Positions 42,967 to 51,787 of a stretch of DNA of 64,000 bases are shown here, in pieces. The stretch is from NCBI RefSeq assembly GCF_033060595.1, contig NZ_CP133038.1, positions 2,418,001 to 2,482,000 of the forward strand, written 5' to 3'. The notes under the pieces are model-generated. The model ran no database searches and was not told where the DNA came from. It saw only the letters and a list, made by a program, of their open reading frames with translations. Numbering within the stretch: the first letter of the stretch is position 1; each line of letters begins with the position of its first letter. A program made the position numbers and the translations under genes. The DNA comes from Pyramidobacter sp. YE332. Its GTDB lineage: Bacteria > Synergistota > Synergistia > Synergistales > Dethiosulfovibrionaceae.

Positions 42967-44154
42967 TCATTCTATGCCCTGGCGGCGTACCTCGTAAGGT
43001 TTGTTGGCTTTCAGAACAGCGTAAATCGTATAAAGCAGTTTTCTCGACACAGCCCCCAATGCAGTCCCATGCGCTTTCCCCTCACCGCGCTTCTTTTCGT
43101 AGAACGCTTTGAAGACAGGATCGCATCTGACTGCTATCAGCGCCGACATCCAGACAGCTCGTCTCAGGTAGGGGGATCCTTTCTTGGACAAGCGGTTGTG
43201 CTGGCCGACATAGTTCCCCGATTGAAACGAAGTCGGATCGATCCCGGCAAAGGCGACGAGTTTCTTGGGATTGGAGAAACGACTGATATCGCCGATCTCA
43301 CCGAGGATCACGGCGCCCGTCGCCGGCCCCACGCCGGGGACAGTGAGGATGACAGAGCTAAACTTCCTCAGCTGCCGGGCGATCTTCTTGTCGATCTCAT
43401 CGATCTGCTTCTCCGTGAATTCGATCTGTTCGATGAGAATCCTGATTTGAAAGGCAAAGGCATCCGAACACAGAGTCAGGCCGACCGAACGCGCCGCCAG
43501 AGACTTGAGCTCACGGGCTTTGTCAGTACCGTGCCGGCCCCGGCTGGTTTTTCTGAGCAAAGCGGCCAGCGATTTCGTGTTCACGTCGACCACCTGTTCC
43601 GGAGTGCCGTACGTCTTGAGAAATGCCTTTGAACTCTCGCCAAAGACGTTGGAGAACAAGGCGGCATACTCCGGAAACACCTGATCCAGAACGGTGACGA
43701 CCTGTCGCTTGTAGTCGGCGCAGGAGTCCTTGAGCGACTCTCTGAAACGGGCCAGATTGCGCAGCGCCATGATATCTTCATCAGCCAGATGAGTTGCGCT
43801 GAACGAGCCGAAACGGATCACCTCAGCCACCAGAAAGCAGTCGACCGCATCCGTTTTCTGCTTCCGGATGTGGAAGTTCCTCAGACTGTCGGATTGGATC
43901 GGGTTGATCACATGCAGAGCAAAACCCTGCTCCCGCAGAAAGGAGTAGAGCGCGAGCCAGTAATGACCGGTCGCCTCCATGCCGATACAGAAGGCCTCCC
44001 GCTCGGGAAGACTCTGTTCGAGAAAGAGCAGAAGCTGCTGAAAGCCCTCCTGCGCATTGGCGAAACGCAGCGACTTGCCGACGTGGCTGCCGTCCTCCCT
44101 GATAAGCCCTGCTTCGTGATTGTTCTTCCCGATGTCAATACCAAGATAGTACAT
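42967..44154 (-). CDS. IS110-family transposase
   Basis: IS110 recombinases combine a RuvC-like DEDD domain with a Tnp2 domain carrying a catalytic Ser. The 395-residue protein has YYLGIDIGKNNHEAG (first Asp), GMEATGHYW (Glu), KTDAVDCFLVAE (Asp pair), a coiled-coil middle, and TVPGVGPATGAVILGEIGD with AFAGIDPTSFQSGNY, which supplies the Ser. It is full length. GAGG lies close before the ATG. The longer non-coding flank is on the transposase 5' side, as in the IS110 group rather than IS1111. Confidence 0.93.
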   Translation of the reverse strand: MYYLGIDIGKNNHEAGLIREDGSHVGKSLRFANAQEGFQQLLLFLEQSLPEREAFCIGMEATGHYWLALYSFLREQGFALHVINPIQSDSLRNFHIRKQKTDAVDCFLVAEVIRFGSFSATHLADEDIMALRNLARFRESLKDSCADYKRQVVTVLDQVFPEYAALFSNVFGESSKAFLKTYGTPEQVVDVNTKSLAALLRKTSRGRHGTDKARELKSLAARSVGLTLCSDAFAFQIRILIEQIEFTEKQIDEIDKKIARQLRKFSSVILTVPGVGPATGAVILGEIGDISRFSNPKKLVAFAGIDPTSFQSGNYVGQHNRLSKKGSPYLRRAVWMSALIAVRCDPVFKAFYEKKRGEGKAHGTALGAVSRKLLYTIYAVLKANKPYEVRRQGIE

Positions 44155-44345
44155 GAGTCACCTCACCACAACGTATTTGCAGGTGAATTCTCACGCTTCC
44201 TGCGGCTCACAACCTCCTTGGACAGACGGAGAAGACTTTCGGTCTCAACATCCAGCTCATTCGTGAACTGCCGCAAGAGGTGAGGCGCCACTCTCCTTTA
44301 CGAGGAAATGTCCCCAAGGAAACAAACGGCGACGCTCACACTGCA
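44155..44345 (-). ncRNA. Candidate bridge-RNA region of the IS110 element
   Basis: About 190 non-coding bases precede the transposase. In IS621 and relatives the equivalent left end encodes a bridge RNA that pairs with donor and target DNA. On the minus strand several stem-loops are visible, for example AGACCGAAAGTCT and CTCCGTCTGTCCAAGGAG near 44217-44256. No homology search was possible, so RNA borders and loops are undefined. Confidence 0.5.
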
Positions 44346-44424
44346 TGCTGACATTATCGCAGATTGTTCCGTTCAATAATCTGTCAACAAGTGCGACTAC
44401 ATTATTCTAGGAGGAGAAAATTTC

Positions 44425-45120
44425 ATGAACGCCAACGCGCTTACGCGCCTTGCCGTGGATTTCGCGATGACGGCGCTGATGGTCGCGCTGATGGCCTATC
44501 AGGTCGTCGGCGACGTTGCCCACGAGGTCCTCGGCACCCTTATCGGCGTGCTTTTCATCGTTCACGCCGTCCTCAACCGGCACTGGTTCGCGCGCTTTTT
44601 CAGCGGGCGTTACACGCTTCTGCGCGTACTGCAAGACTTCGCGATCCTGCTGATGCTGCTCGACGCCGCGGTGATCATGATCACGGGCGTGATGATCTCG
44701 GGGACGGTTTTCGCCTTCCTCGACATCACCCGCGGCGTCGGCGCGGCCCGTACGCTGCATCTGGCCGCGTCCTACTGGGGCATGGTGCTCATGAGCGTCC
44801 ACATTGGCCTGCACTGGAGCATGGTCATGGGCATGACGCGCACCGTCTTCAAGGTCAAGGGCCATCGCGGCGCGGCCGCTTGGCTGATGCGTTTCGGCGC
44901 GGCGGCGCTGGCCGTCTGCGGGGCGCGCGCCTTCGGACGCATGAACGTGTGGGGATTCCTGACGCTACGCAGCCAGTTCGCTTTCTTCGACGAAACGCAG
45001 AGCGATCTCGCGGTGTTGTTCAACTATTTCTCCATCATGGCGCTGTTCATTTTCCTTTCCTATTACGCGGGCAAGGGGTTGCGGGCGTTTCCGACGTCGT
45101 GGAAGGACGCCGCGCGGTGA
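44425..45120 (+). CDS. DUF4405 membrane protein, cytochrome b-like
   Basis: The 231-residue protein has about six hydrophobic segments with His at helix positions (HEVLGTLIGVLFIVHAVLNRHW, RTLHLAASYWGMVLMSVHIGLHW), the arrangement of diheme b-type cytochromes. DUF4405 members are therefore predicted membrane electron carriers. AGGAGG precedes the ATG by about 9 bases. The gene is coupled to a DUF4491 gene through GTGA, which suggests joint function. The promoter region may have been altered by the adjacent IS110 insertion. Confidence 0.85.
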   Translation: MNANALTRLAVDFAMTALMVALMAYQVVGDVAHEVLGTLIGVLFIVHAVLNRHWFARFFSGRYTLLRVLQDFAILLMLLDAAVIMITGVMISGTVFAFLDITRGVGAARTLHLAASYWGMVLMSVHIGLHWSMVMGMTRTVFKVKGHRGAAAWLMRFGAAALAVCGARAFGRMNVWGFLTLRSQFAFFDETQSDLAVLFNYFSIMALFIFLSYYAGKGLRAFPTSWKDAAR

Positions 45121-45410
45121 ATCTGAACTATGAGGGCGTCGTTCTCGCCGCCGCTTCGCTGCTGATCATCGCCGCCTACCATCCGCTCGTGATCAAGGCG
45201 GAATATTGGTTCGGGACGCGCGTCTGGCCGCTATTCGCCGTGGCCGGGCTGATCTGCCTGTCCGCTTCCGCCTGCCTGCGCGGCGTCGCCTCGCCTATCC
45301 TCGCCTTTCTCGGCGCCACCAATTTGTGGAGCGTCGTCGAGCTGAAAGCTCAGGCGAAACGCGTCAGAAAAGGCTGGTTCCCCAAAAATCCGCGGCGGAA
45401 ATACGAATGA
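45117..45410 (+). CDS. DUF4491 small membrane protein (paralog 2)
   Basis: The 97-residue product starts at GTG, overlapping the DUF4405 stop. It has three membrane segments, the signature PLVIKAEYWFGTRVWPLF, NLWSVVELKAQAKRVRKGWF and the basic end PKNPRRKYE. It is closer to the common DUF4491 pattern than the copy at 35058. The function is unknown; coupling with a b-type cytochrome candidate suggests a membrane redox unit. Confidence 0.85.
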   Translation: MNLNYEGVVLAAASLLIIAAYHPLVIKAEYWFGTRVWPLFAVAGLICLSASACLRGVASPILAFLGATNLWSVVELKAQAKRVRKGWFPKNPRRKYE

Positions 45411-45427
45411 AAAACATGACTCTCGCA

Positions 45428-45491
45428 CGAAAGAAGCGGGACGGCACGCTGAGATTGTCTCCGGCGCGCCGTCCCGCTTCTCTTTTTTTGA
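45428..45491 (+). terminator. Terminator of the DUF4405-DUF4491 operon
   Basis: AGAAGCGGGACGGC pairs with GCCGTCCCGCTTCT and is followed by CTTTTTTT. Confidence 0.85.
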
Positions 45492-45581
45492 CGCTCTTCT
45501 CTTATATTTAGCCTGGCGGTACGGGTAACAGCGGCTTTGAATGTATACTGTATATTAATCGATGGGAGAGCGTTCTTTTGA

Positions 45582-45610
45582 TTGACAAGACTATAATCTG
45601 CTGATAGTAT
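45582..45610 (+). promoter_or_regulatory. Probable promoter of the carboxylate cluster
   Basis: TTGACA (45582-45587), 17 bases, then TAGTAT (45605-45610) in an AT-rich block upstream of the oxidoreductase gene. An overlapping TATAAT at 45608 would give a 20-base spacer. Confidence 0.5.
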
Positions 45611-45663
45611 AATTTCAGTTATTAAATATCTTTTTTTCAAATATAGGAAAGAAGGACGATGTG

Positions 45664-46563
45664 ATGAGCGTAAAACTTGGCTACATCGGTTTCGGCGAAG
45701 CGGCCTACCACATGGGCAAGGGGCTGAAGAGCGAAGGGATCGGGGACATTCGCGCCTTTGACGTGGCGCTCGACATGGGCGGCGCGTACAAGGACACGGT
45801 GCTCAAGCGCTGCGCCGACGCCGGCGTCGCGGCGGCGGCGTCGGCCGAAGAGGTCGTGAAGAATTGCGACATCGTCGTCATCTGCGTGCCGGCGCGCTTC
45901 ACCGCCTCCACGGCCGAGGGGCTGCTGCCTTTCGCGAAGGAAGGCCAGCTGTTCGTCGATGTGACCACGGCGCTGCCCCACGTCAAAGAAAAGGAAGCGG
46001 CTCTGTTCGCCGGGAAAAAAGCGCAGTACGTGGACTCGGCCATGCTCGGCTCGCTGGTCGTCTCCGCTCACAAGGTGCCGATGCTCGCCTCCGGCGACGG
46101 CGCAGAACGCTGGAAAGAGGCGATGACGCCCTACGGCATGAAGATCGCGTTGGCCGGCGCCGGCTCGAAAGCCGGCGAAGCCTCGCGCATCAAGCTGGTG
46201 CGCAGCGTTTTCATGAAAGGCTTCGAAGCGCTGGTTGTCGAAACGTTCCTGTTCGCCCGCAAATGCGGCGTCGAGGAGCGCATCATGGACTCCGTCGCCG
46301 GCACGATGGACAAAGAGTCGTTCAAGGACATTGCCCGACGGATGGCCGGCGCCGACCTGATCCACTCGGAGCGGCGTTCTTTCGAGGTGGGCGAGTCGAT
46401 GGAACTGATGAAAGAAGTCGGCGTCGAGCCGTTGGTCGCCGCCGGAGCCAAGGAGCGTCTGGCCCGTTCGGCGGCGCTTGGGATGAACAAGGAACTGAGC
46501 GGCGTAGCGCCCCAAACCATGGAAGCGATCTATTCCATTTGGGAGAAAAAGGAGTACAAATAA
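45664..46563 (+). CDS. NAD(P)-dependent oxidoreductase, DUF1932 type
   Basis: This 299-residue protein of the beta-hydroxyacid / 6-phosphogluconate dehydrogenase superfamily has an N-terminal Rossmann domain (LGYIGFGEAAYHMGKGL) and the substrate-site Lys region SKAGEASRIKLVRSVFMKG. The C-terminal DUF1932 helical domain contains the GVEERIMDSVAG and LAAGAK-like segments. It probably oxidises or reduces a hydroxy acid handled by the downstream transporters. It leads the cluster with tctCBA, RraA and SLC13, and GAAGG precedes ATG 45664. Confidence 0.85.
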   Translation: MSVKLGYIGFGEAAYHMGKGLKSEGIGDIRAFDVALDMGGAYKDTVLKRCADAGVAAAASAEEVVKNCDIVVICVPARFTASTAEGLLPFAKEGQLFVDVTTALPHVKEKEAALFAGKKAQYVDSAMLGSLVVSAHKVPMLASGDGAERWKEAMTPYGMKIALAGAGSKAGEASRIKLVRSVFMKGFEALVVETFLFARKCGVEERIMDSVAGTMDKESFKDIARRMAGADLIHSERRSFEVGESMELMKEVGVEPLVAAGAKERLARSAALGMNKELSGVAPQTMEAIYSIWEKKEYK

Positions 46564-46638
46564 ATTCCAGCTTTGGGCGGACACGGAACATGATCCCGAT
46601 CCGCTTTAAAATCTGAAACCGAAAGGAAGGATCCCGTA

Positions 46639-47607
46639 ATGAAAATGAATCGTCGCATTTCGGCTTTACTTGTCGCAACAGCAGCGTTTCTAATCCCCGC
46701 GTGCGGTTTCGCCGCCGACTATCCCGCCAAGCCCGTCAAGATCATCGTTCCCTTCGCCGCCGGCGGCGCCGCCGACATGACCACCCGTCTGGCGGCAAAG
46801 GTCGCCGAAAAATATCTCGGCCAGCCCATGGCGGTCGAGAATCGTCCCGGAGGCGGCGGCGTGACCGGTTATGCCGAAGTCGCCAAATCCCGCCCCGACG
46901 GTTATACGCTCAGCGAAGTGGGGCCCAGCGTCGTCATAGCGCCCCTGACCAAGAAGACCAATTTCACGGTCGATTCCTTTACGCCCATCGTCAATATGGT
47001 GTACGAACCGGAAACGATCGCCTGCCTGAGCGATCGCTTCAAGACATGGGAAGAGCTTGTCGCCGCCTCGCAGGCCAACCCCGGCGGCGTCAAGATCAGC
47101 GTCTCCGGCGCCATGGCCAGCGACCACCTCGCCGTGCTCCGCGTGCTCAAGAAGAGCGGACTGAAGTGGGTCTGCGTGCCCACCAACGGCAGTTCTCAGG
47201 CCATCACGGCCATGCTGGGCGGCCACGTCGACCTGACGATCGTCTCGCCTTCCGAGCTTTCCGAGCAGGTGCGCAGCGGCCAGGTCGCCTATCTGCTGAC
47301 GCTGGCTCCCAAGCGTCTCGGGGAGTATCCCGAACTGCCCATCGCCGCCGAAAAGGGCATCGAGGTTGTGGACGGCCCCTGGCGCGGTCTTGTCGCTCCC
47401 AAGGGAACGCCCGAAGAAGTGGTGGCCGCGATCGAAGCGGCTTTCCTGAAGGCGTTTGCGGATCCTGAGTTCGTCGACGCTTACAGCAAAGCGGGGCTGC
47501 CCGCCAACATGTGGATGAACCGCGCCGACTTCACGGCGCTGGTCGATCAGCAGAAGGTGGACATCGCCGAAGTGATCGCCGAGACCGGCGTGAAGACGAA
47601 CAAGTAG
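46639..47607 (+). CDS. tctC: Tripartite tricarboxylate transporter binding protein (TctC/Bug)
   Basis: This periplasmic Bug-family receptor captures a carboxylate for the TctAB permease. The 322-residue product has a signal peptide (LLVATAAFLIPACGFAA), the Bug opening DYPAKPVKIIVPFAAGGAAD with the ENRPGGGGVTG loop, and GGHVDLTIVSP. Substrate type cannot be told. A GC hairpin with a T-run follows before tctB, a common way to produce more receptor than permease. Confidence 0.92.
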   Translation: MKMNRRISALLVATAAFLIPACGFAADYPAKPVKIIVPFAAGGAADMTTRLAAKVAEKYLGQPMAVENRPGGGGVTGYAEVAKSRPDGYTLSEVGPSVVIAPLTKKTNFTVDSFTPIVNMVYEPETIACLSDRFKTWEELVAASQANPGGVKISVSGAMASDHLAVLRVLKKSGLKWVCVPTNGSSQAITAMLGGHVDLTIVSPSELSEQVRSGQVAYLLTLAPKRLGEYPELPIAAEKGIEVVDGPWRGLVAPKGTPEEVVAAIEAAFLKAFADPEFVDAYSKAGLPANMWMNRADFTALVDQQKVDIAEVIAETGVKTNK

Positions 47608-47622
47608 TTTTTCGACCGATGA

Positions 47623-47657
47623 AGAGGGTTCCTCGTTCCCGCAGGGACCCTCTTTTT
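47623..47657 (+). terminator. Intra-operon hairpin between tctC and tctB
   Basis: AGAGGGTTCCT pairs with AGGGACCCTCT and is followed by TTTTT. It is probably a partial terminator, because tctB and tctA follow without another promoter that I can see. Confidence 0.65.
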
Positions 47658-47679
47658 CACAGCGAAGGAGGAAAATCCC

Positions 47680-48114
47680 GTGTTTCTTGTCAGAACGCTT
47701 TCCCTCGAGGTCGTTTTCGTCCTGTTTTTCTTATGGCGATCGCTGTACGAGCCCGCCGAAGTGCGCGCTTATCCGCAGGCGCTGCTGGTCCTGATGGGGC
47801 TGTGCGCCTTGACCTCGCTGTATTACGCCTGGAAGATCCGCAACACGTCGCAGGGCTCCGCCGACGAGATCCGTTTCAACAAGTACTTTTCCATCGGCTC
47901 GTTCTTCTGCTATCTGTTGTCGTTCCACACTCTCGGCTTCATCGTGGCGACGTTTCTTTTCTATGGCATCTGGATGGCGGTGATCGAGCGCAGGCTGAAG
48001 GTCAGCCACGTCCTCATCGCGGCGGTCTTTGCCGGATTGCTGTACTACGTGTTCCACAACGTTCTCGGGGTCCTGCTGCCGGCCGGACTGCTGGCAAACG
48101 TTCTGCCCGATTAG
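47680..48114 (+). CDS. tctB: Tripartite tricarboxylate transporter small subunit TctB
   Basis: This 144-residue membrane protein has four hydrophobic segments, as expected for TctB (DUF1468). The start is GTG at 47680, eight bases after GAAGGAGG. It lies between tctC and tctA in the standard order and should form the small membrane subunit with TctA. Confidence 0.88.
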   Translation: MFLVRTLSLEVVFVLFFLWRSLYEPAEVRAYPQALLVLMGLCALTSLYYAWKIRNTSQGSADEIRFNKYFSIGSFFCYLLSFHTLGFIVATFLFYGIWMAVIERRLKVSHVLIAAVFAGLLYYVFHNVLGVLLPAGLLANVLPD

Positions 48115-48129
48115 GAAGGAGCGACGCAT

Positions 48130-49650
48130 ATGTTAGATTGGCTCGAAGCTTTGAAACTCGCCCTGGTTCCCAGCGTGCTGCTCTCAAACTTTATCGGCAC
48201 GGCGGTCGGCATCGTGATCGGCGCGCTGCCCGGTCTGACCTCGACGATGGGCGTGGCGCTGGCGGTGCCCCTCACTTACGGCATGGCGCCCGCCTCGGGA
48301 TTCGCCATGCTCTGCGGCATTTACTGCGGCTCAGTCTACGGCGGCGCCATCACGGCCATCCTCATCAACACGCCGGGCACGCCCGCCGGCGCGGCAACGA
48401 CGTTGGACGGCTATCCGATGGCGCAGAAGGGACGCGCCGTGGAGGCTCTCGGCATCGCAGCGATCAGTTCGTTCATCGGCGGGCTGTTCAGCGTCGCAGT
48501 ATTGAGCTTCTGCGCGCCGGCGCTGGCCAAGGTAGCGCTGTCTTTCGGCCCGGCCGAGTACTTCGCGGTGATGGTTTTCGGCATCACGATCATCTCCAGC
48601 ATCTCGGGCAAGTCCATGTCGCGCGGGCTCTTTGCCGGGCTGCTGGGGATGTTCCTCGGCACCTTCGGCACTGATCCGCTGACAGGCTATCCGCGTTTCG
48701 CCGACGGCATTCCCGGCCTGTACGGCGGCATCGAGATCGTACCCTGTCTGATCGGCCTGTTCTCGTTCCCACAGGCGATCGACATGGTGGTCAAAAAGGC
48801 GAAAGAGTCGAGCATGAACGCTTTGACGGGCAAGGTGCCGCCGCTGCGCGAGTTTGCCAGACGCTGGGTGAATCTGCTGCGTTCGGCGGTGATCGGCACG
48901 TTCGTCGGCATCCTTCCCGGCGCCGGAACGAGCATCGCCACGTTCATCTCCTACAACGAAGCGATGCGCTTTTCCAAGCACAAGGAAGAGTTCGGCACGG
49001 GCTGCATGGACGGCGTCGTCGCCACGGAAACTTCGAACAACGCCGTCGTCGGCGGTTCTCTGGTGCCGCTGCTGACGCTGGGAATCCCCGGCAACGCGGT
49101 GTCGGCCATCTTCTTGGGCGCTCTGACGATCCAGGGACTGAAGCCCGGACCGTTCCTGTTCCAGGAACAGGCGCCGCTGATTTACAGCTTGTTCCTCAGC
49201 CTCGGCATCGCCCACTTTTTCTTCCTCGCCATCGGCCTCGGCGGCGTGAGGATTTTCCCCAGGATCCTGAAGATTTCGCCCACGGTGCTCTCCGGCGGCA
49301 TCCTCATTCTCGGTACGGTGGGAGCGTATGCGCTGCGCAACGAGCCTTTCGACATTTGGGTCGTACTGGCGTTCGGCCTGCTGGGATATTTCCTGAAAAC
49401 GATCAGGACGCCCACGGCCCCCGTCGTGCTGGGCTTCATCCTCGGGCCGATGATCGAAGCCAACTTCGAGCAAGCCATGCTGATCGGCGACGGCAAATGG
49501 TCGTTCTTCTTCGGCAAGCCGATTTCCTGCGTTTTTCTGATCCTCGCCGCCGTCTCCTTCGTGACGCCCTTCATCTTCCGCTGGCGCAAAATCCGCAACG
49601 TCTCCTCCCTGGCCGAAGAGGAGAGCCATACCGAGGAAGAAGAGCTGTAA
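48130..49650 (+). CDS. tctA: Tripartite tricarboxylate transporter large subunit TctA
   Basis: The 506-residue protein has about twelve membrane segments and the family repeat motifs GIVIGALPGLTSTMGVALAVPLTYGM and TFVGILPGAGTSIATFISYN, plus YGGAITAILINTPGTPA. It is full length with a charged Glu-rich C-terminus. Together with TctB and the Bug protein it forms a Na+ or H+ driven importer of a carboxylate. Confidence 0.95.
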   Translation: MLDWLEALKLALVPSVLLSNFIGTAVGIVIGALPGLTSTMGVALAVPLTYGMAPASGFAMLCGIYCGSVYGGAITAILINTPGTPAGAATTLDGYPMAQKGRAVEALGIAAISSFIGGLFSVAVLSFCAPALAKVALSFGPAEYFAVMVFGITIISSISGKSMSRGLFAGLLGMFLGTFGTDPLTGYPRFADGIPGLYGGIEIVPCLIGLFSFPQAIDMVVKKAKESSMNALTGKVPPLREFARRWVNLLRSAVIGTFVGILPGAGTSIATFISYNEAMRFSKHKEEFGTGCMDGVVATETSNNAVVGGSLVPLLTLGIPGNAVSAIFLGALTIQGLKPGPFLFQEQAPLIYSLFLSLGIAHFFFLAIGLGGVRIFPRILKISPTVLSGGILILGTVGAYALRNEPFDIWVVLAFGLLGYFLKTIRTPTAPVVLGFILGPMIEANFEQAMLIGDGKWSFFFGKPISCVFLILAAVSFVTPFIFRWRKIRNVSSLAEEESHTEEEEL

Positions 49651-49714
49651 ACATTTTTTCGGCTGCGTTTTCTCACTTAAAATCTGTCTCTTATTTGGAA
49701 AGGAAGTTTTTCAC

Positions 49715-50413
49715 ATGTCCGTAGGATTTCGCGTGTACACCAAAAGGAACCTGCCGCCCCAAGAGCTCGTCGAGGCGTTCCGTCACATTCCCGCCTCCAA
49801 CATCGCCGATACGATGAACCGCCTCTGCGCCATCCACTCCGACATTCATCTGATGACAAAGCCCGGCGACGGCAACATGGTCGGCGTGGCGCTGACCATC
49901 AAGGCCCGTCCCGGCGACAATCTGATGCTGCACAAGGCGCTGAACATGATCGAACCCGGCGACGTGGTCGTCGTTTCCAACGAGGGTGACCGCAGCCAGT
50001 CCCTGATGGGCGAGGTCATGGCCGCTTACGCCAAATCGCGCGGCGTGGCCGGTTTCGTCTTCGACGGACCGATGCGCGACATCGACAGCCTTTATGACGG
50101 CGGCGTGCCGTTCTACGCGACGGGCACCACTCCCGGCGGCCCCTTCAAGGAGGGGCCCGGCGAGATCAACGTTCCCATCGCCTGCGGCGGCATCATGGTC
50201 AATCCCGGCGACATCATCGTCGGCGATCCCGACGGCGTGATCGTCATTCCCCGTCAGGATGCCGAAAGGGTGCTGGAAGCGGCGCGAAAGTTCATGGAAC
50301 AGGACCAAAGCAAGCTGAAGGCGGCGCAGGAGGGGCACGCCAAGCGCGACTGGGTCGACAAGAAGCTGGAAGAAAAAGGCTGCGAGATCATCGACGGCGC
50401 GTATCCCGCGTAA
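49715..50413 (+). CDS. RraA family protein (HMG/CHA aldolase-like), paralog 1
   Basis: The 232-residue protein has the RraA-like fold with IPASNIADTMNRL, the metal/substrate region GEVMAAYAKSRGVAGFVFDGPMRD and VNPGDIIVGDPDGV. Members include 4-hydroxy-4-methyl-2-oxoglutarate / 4-carboxy-4-hydroxy-2-oxoadipate aldolases and oxaloacetate decarboxylases. Here the GEVMAAYA and D-x-R sequences are kept, so catalysis is plausible. The setting beside carboxylate transporters suits an aldolase or decarboxylase acting on the imported acid. Confidence 0.88.
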   Translation: MSVGFRVYTKRNLPPQELVEAFRHIPASNIADTMNRLCAIHSDIHLMTKPGDGNMVGVALTIKARPGDNLMLHKALNMIEPGDVVVVSNEGDRSQSLMGEVMAAYAKSRGVAGFVFDGPMRDIDSLYDGGVPFYATGTTPGGPFKEGPGEINVPIACGGIMVNPGDIIVGDPDGVIVIPRQDAERVLEAARKFMEQDQSKLKAAQEGHAKRDWVDKKLEEKGCEIIDGAYPA

Positions 50414-50445
50414 GCTCGCCAAATAACGCCAAAGGAGACACCATC

Positions 50446-51699
50446 ATGAGCCAAATGGCAATCGCGCTGATCATTCTCGCCGCCACGATCGTTCTGTTCA
50501 TCTGGGAGCCGGTGCCCATCCTCGTCACTGCCATCGGCGCTTCGATCGCTTACGCCTACGCGGGCATTATTCCCGTCGGCGACATCTTCAAGGGCTACAA
50601 CAGCAACACCATCGTGTTGCTGGCCGGCATGATGATCGTCGGATCGTCGCTGTTCCACACCGGCCTGACCGACATCATCGGCGAAAAGATGGTGAAGATC
50701 ACGGGAAAAAGCGAGCGCAACATCGTCCTCGCCACGCTGATCGTTTCCTGCGCCCTCAGTTCGGTGTGCAGCAACATCGGCGTGATGACGGCCATGGCCC
50801 CGCTGGTCACGGCCATGTGTTTCTCCGCTGGCTGCGGTCCTTCGCGCACGTTGATGGCGCTGCTTTTCGGCGCTCAATTCGGCGGCTTCGTGACGCTGGT
50901 CGGCGTCGGTTCCAACGCTTCCGCGGCCAACGCCATGGCCGACCTCGGCCTAACGCCGTTCGGGTTCTTCGGCATCACGCCCTTTGGTCTCGGCATCTGC
51001 GTTCTCGGCACGCTGTACTTCACTTTCGTGGGCATGAAGTTCCTGCCCGACACGGGATATGTCCCCGAGTTCGCCAAGGTCGAGAAGAAACCCTTCGACA
51101 AAAACAAGGCCGCCATCGCCTGCATCACCATGGCCGCCGTGTTGGTAGTCATCGCGCTGAGTCCCAAGAAGATGCCCATGCACGTGGCGGCGGTGATCGG
51201 CTCGCTGGTTATCATGGGCACCAAGTGCATGACCGTTCGGGAAGCCATCGCCGCCATCGACTGGAATTGCATGCTGCTGGTCGGTTCGTTGACCGCCATT
51301 TCCACAGGCGTGCAGAAAAGCGGCGCCGGCGCCGCCATGGCTGAACTGATTTTGCAGATCCTCGGCGAACATCCCAGTACGTTCATGATCACGACGGTGA
51401 TCTTCATCGCCGCCGTAATTCTCACTCAGGTGATGTCCAATATTCCCACGATCATGTTGTTCATGCCCATCGGCGTTTCCATCGCCAAAGCGATCAACGT
51501 CAGTCCTTATCCCATCTGCATGATCATCACGCTGGCCGGCGCCGCGTCTTACGCCACGCCTTTCGCCGCCCCGCAGAACATGATGACCGTCGGCTGGACG
51601 CAGTACCGCTTCATGGACTACATCAAAGCAGGACTGCCGATGCTGCTGGTAACCTATCTGGTCATTGTCGCCGTCATCCCTTTCTATCTGCCCTATTAA
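50446..51699 (+). CDS. SLC13/ArsB-type anion permease
   Basis: This 417-residue membrane protein of the ion transporter superfamily has about eleven hydrophobic segments. SNIGVMTAMAPLVTAM and SNIPTIMLFMPIGVSIAKAI are the paired hairpin motifs that bind Na+ and carboxylate in SLC13 proteins. A dicarboxylate is the likely substrate. It lies 32 bases after the RraA-like gene in the same unit and is followed by a strong hairpin terminator. Confidence 0.85.
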   Translation: MSQMAIALIILAATIVLFIWEPVPILVTAIGASIAYAYAGIIPVGDIFKGYNSNTIVLLAGMMIVGSSLFHTGLTDIIGEKMVKITGKSERNIVLATLIVSCALSSVCSNIGVMTAMAPLVTAMCFSAGCGPSRTLMALLFGAQFGGFVTLVGVGSNASAANAMADLGLTPFGFFGITPFGLGICVLGTLYFTFVGMKFLPDTGYVPEFAKVEKKPFDKNKAAIACITMAAVLVVIALSPKKMPMHVAAVIGSLVIMGTKCMTVREAIAAIDWNCMLLVGSLTAISTGVQKSGAGAAMAELILQILGEHPSTFMITTVIFIAAVILTQVMSNIPTIMLFMPIGVSIAKAINVSPYPICMIITLAGAASYATPFAAPQNMMTVGWTQYRFMDYIKAGLPMLLVTYLVIVAVIPFYLPY

Positions 51700-51710
51700 A
51701 CTGAATTTCC

Positions 51711-51765
51711 GAAAAAAGCGCGCCCTCGGTACGCCCGCTGCGGGCTGTGAGGGCGCGCTTTTTCG
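51711..51765 (+). terminator. Terminator after the SLC13 gene
   Basis: AAAAAAGCGCGCCCTC pairs with GAGGGCGCGCTTTTT. The DUF6282 gene starts 23 bases later, so some read-through or an undetected promoter is needed for it. Confidence 0.8.
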
Positions 51766-51787
51766 CGACGAACTGGAGGCACAACAC

